Below are positions 45,377 to 47,043 of a DNA stretch of 47,043 bases, piece after piece. A model generated the notes under the pieces. It ran no database searches, was not told the origin of the DNA, and saw nothing but the letters and a program-made list of their open reading frames with translations. The DNA is from Hyphococcus sp. (GTDB lineage: Bacteria; Pseudomonadota; Alphaproteobacteria; Caulobacterales; Parvularculaceae): the NCBI GenBank assembly GCA_021776375.1, contig JAJFGA010000017.1, forward strand, positions 1 through 47,043, given 5' to 3'. Each line of letters opens with the position of its first letter. Positions within the stretch are counted from its first letter, which is position 1. Position numbers and translations under genes: made by a program.

Positions 45377-46786
45377 CCAGGCCGCATGACGGAAAACGCC
45401 GACCATCCGCCGGATAAAAACGGCGCGCGAAAAGCGCATGGGGGCCGCAGGGCGCTGCGCGCCTTTGCCTCTGCGCGCCGGGTGTGGTGGCGGATCTATG
45501 GCCCGTTTGACCGCGCCAGCGCGCGGCTGCTGGATACGCTCGCCGCCAATGATCGCCGTCGCAAGATAACCGCGGTGGTGATCGCAATTTCCATCAATCT
45601 GATTGTATTGACCACGCTGTCGGTGTTTGGGCGGGTGCGAATCTGGACCCAAAACATACCCGGCGCCGCGATCAGCGTCACCCTGGTTGAAATTCCCCGG
45701 TTGGACCTGCCGGAGCTGCGCGATCCGGAATTGAACCCGGAGCCCGAAGAGCCGGAACCTGAACCCGTACCGGAGCCGGAACTTATTGAGGAACCAGAGC
45801 CTGAACCTGAACCTGAGCCGGAACCCGAGCCTGAACCAGAGCCAGAACCAGAGCCGGAACCCGAGCCCGAGCCCGAACCCGAACCCGAACCGGAGCTCAA
45901 TCTCGATCTGGAGCCGGCTTTTGCGCCCCCGGCCGAAGACCCCGAGCCGCTGATCCTTGATGCTGCGGATGCTGCGCAAGATGATCTGACATTGCCGGCG
46001 CCGGAAGAAGACGCCGTCGATCAGGCGCCTGTAGAAGATGACCCCGAGCCTTTGCTTTCGGTGGAACCGGAGCGGCGCCAGGAGGCTGGTCTCGATGAAT
46101 TCATCGGCGACGATGACGATGATGGCGAAGATAACGCAGGCGATGACGGGGCCGATGAAGACGGGGCAGACGATGAGGCCAATAACAATCCCGAAGACCT
46201 GGCCGCCGAAGACGAGCCCGACCAACAGCCCCAGAACGACGATATTTTCGATCAGGCGCCGGTCTTTTCCGGCCGTCGGTTCGTCAGACCGTTGGTGCAA
46301 TTGCCGCTCGGCGAAGCGCCGATCAACTCCGGATCTTCCGGCGTTGTGGCGATTTTTTGCCCGGAAGAATTTGAGGACAAAGACAAGGCGGCCGAATGCG
46401 CCGGGCGGCGCGAGCTGTTTTCCGGTTGGCAGCCCGGCGATTCCGGCGAAGATTACGCGCGCGCGATTGAGCTTATGCGCGACGCCCGCAAGGGCGGCCG
46501 GACCGGACCGGAGCTTGATAAGCTGATCGGTCGGGCGAGTGCGCGCCGCCTCGAAGACCAGCGCCGCATCGAGCAATTGCGCGACTTCCGCCGCGATGTC
46601 CCTGGCGGGGCGGCGATTGCTGAGGGCCTCGACGACAACATCATGGGCGGCGTTGAGGGAAACCGCCCCGATATTGGTCCCAATTCGCCGCAACCGGGAT
46701 GGACGCTGCGCGAGGATAGCGATCTGACTCTAAAAGATATCGAAGAGCTCGAAAAAGCCCTCGAAGAGGCCGAGAAGAACAAGTAG
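45359..46786 (+). CDS. Membrane-anchored Glu-Pro repeat protein
   Basis: The 475-residue protein has a basic cytoplasmic N-terminus, one membrane helix at about 70-91 and a long periplasmic part. That part starts with ISVTLVEIPRLDLPELRDPE, then seventeen uninterrupted Glu-Pro pairs and a very acidic Asp/Glu stretch near 250-285. A C-terminal region with FCPEEFEDKDKAAECAGRRE and a helical tail ends the protein. The layout recalls TonB-type energy transducers that span the periplasm with a Pro-rich rod, but I see no TonB C-terminal domain. The function is unknown. A long frame on the other strand is a by-product of the repeat. Confidence 0.85.
   Translation: MAQGSMPGRMTENADHPPDKNGARKAHGGRRALRAFASARRVWWRIYGPFDRASARLLDTLAANDRRRKITAVVIAISINLIVLTTLSVFGRVRIWTQNIPGAAISVTLVEIPRLDLPELRDPELNPEPEEPEPEPVPEPELIEEPEPEPEPEPEPEPEPEPEPEPEPEPEPEPEPEPELNLDLEPAFAPPAEDPEPLILDAADAAQDDLTLPAPEEDAVDQAPVEDDPEPLLSVEPERRQEAGLDEFIGDDDDDGEDNAGDDGADEDGADDEANNNPEDLAAEDEPDQQPQNDDIFDQAPVFSGRRFVRPLVQLPLGEAPINSGSSGVVAIFCPEEFEDKDKAAECAGRRELFSGWQPGDSGEDYARAIELMRDARKGGRTGPELDKLIGRASARRLEDQRRIEQLRDFRRDVPGGAAIAEGLDDNIMGGVEGNRPDIGPNSPQPGWTLREDSDLTLKDIEELEKALEEAEKNK
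45791..45892 (+). repeat. Seventeen Glu-Pro codon pairs in tandem
   Basis: A 102-base run of GA(A/G)CCN hexamers. The third codon positions vary freely (CCA, CCT, CCG and CCC all occur), which points to selection on the protein rather than recent slippage of an identical DNA unit. Confidence 0.85.
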
Positions 46787-47043
46787 TTCTGTTCCGTATA
46801 CATATTCATAGCTATCCTCCGCCGCGACTCGCACGAGTCCGAACATATAAAAGTGGAGAGGGTGCGCGAGACGCAAAACATCCTCGATAAATTTTAAACA
46901 CGGACGCATCACGTCTCGCGCGCGGCTTTTACAGCGCCATAAACCGGTTGCGTAACGGGACCGCCCTTTGAAAAGCACCGGGCGCTGTCACGGGTCCGAA
47001 AGGCCCGGTTTGAACAGCCGGCCGGGCAAATAGCATCCGTCCG
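46787..47043. other. Right-hand end of window, no confident gene
   Basis: This holds a perfect 10-base inverted repeat, GCGCGAGACG (46864-46873) and CGTCTCGCGC (46912-46921), 38 bases apart. On the minus strand a frame is open from the window edge to a TGA at 46909 (last residues PVYGAVKAARET), possibly the end of a gene outside the window. A plus-strand frame is also open to the edge. Neither is recognisable. Confidence 0.3.

Noticed and set aside
45496-45900. Minus-strand Ser-Gly repeat frame of 134 residues
   Set aside because: It is the complement of the Glu-Pro codon repeat, read in another frame.
45371-46693. Long 440-residue frame on the minus strand opposite the Glu-Pro protein
   Set aside because: The product is a Phe/Leu/Arg-rich mirror of the GA(A/G)CCN repeat with no recognisable domain. 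The plus-strand protein has a proper start, membrane helix and domain-like ends.

Overview
The window looks like the chromosome of a free-living, flagellated alphaproteobacterium. The evidence is the flagellar genes, TonB/ECF-sigma iron-type uptake, RND and CsgG-type envelope proteins, dense ATGA-type gene overlaps, and intermediate-to-high GC with NCG-rich codons. I cannot place the genus. I saw no tRNA, rRNA, CRISPR array, transposase or prophage.

Layout. (1) 1-3058: a flagellar edge with the start of flgE, motB, a divergent fliM and an unknown acidic protein. (2) 3443-11445: a six-gene operon for reductive pyrimidine breakdown (preT, preA, CoA-acylating semialdehyde dehydrogenase, beta-ureidopropionase, NCS1 permease, dihydropyrimidinase). 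(3) 11504-16694: a TetR-RND exporter-LolA-like-outer-membrane-protein operon, with a divergent NhaP-type antiporter (17051-18286). (4) 18361-24459: the most unusual locus, with three different proteins that each carry a Rieske [2Fe-2S] domain. One is fused to a ferric-reductase-like membrane domain, one to an FMN glutamate-synthase domain and one to a thiamine-diphosphate (ThDP) enzyme. Two tiny membrane proteins and a Cys/His-motif protein accompany them. (5) 24469-29173: an ECF sigma/FecR/TonB-dependent receptor set. (6) 29559-39788: a CRP-type regulator, a large secreted helical protein with paired cysteines, a CsgG-like protein, a FecR-like protein plus CHASE2 adenylate cyclase pair, an M48 protease and a VWA protein with four beta repeats. 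(7) 40185-41756: a 32-codon ORF and an aromatic-acid-type MFS transporter. (8) 41785-45302: a purD operon with a MEST-like hydrolase, a GDT1-like protein and an APH-like kinase. (9) 45359-46786: a membrane-anchored Glu-Pro repeat protein.

How it fits together. The CRP homologue keeps the residues that bind cAMP and the TGTGA half-site. The CHASE2 cyclase can plausibly make cAMP. Four CRP-like boxes (one mismatch each to TGTGA-N6-TCACA) lie in three divergent promoter regions: the Rieske locus, csgG-like/cyclase, and VWA/small ORF-MFS. This suggests a local cAMP circuit controlling envelope proteins and the Rieske redox locus. It is inference from sequence only.

The Rieske locus is my best candidate for an undescribed system: a membrane cytochrome b, a ThDP 2-oxoacid enzyme and a glutamate-synthase-like flavoenzyme that may share electrons through Rieske modules. 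Starts were chosen by ribosome-binding sites and domain boundaries and often differ from the longest open frame.
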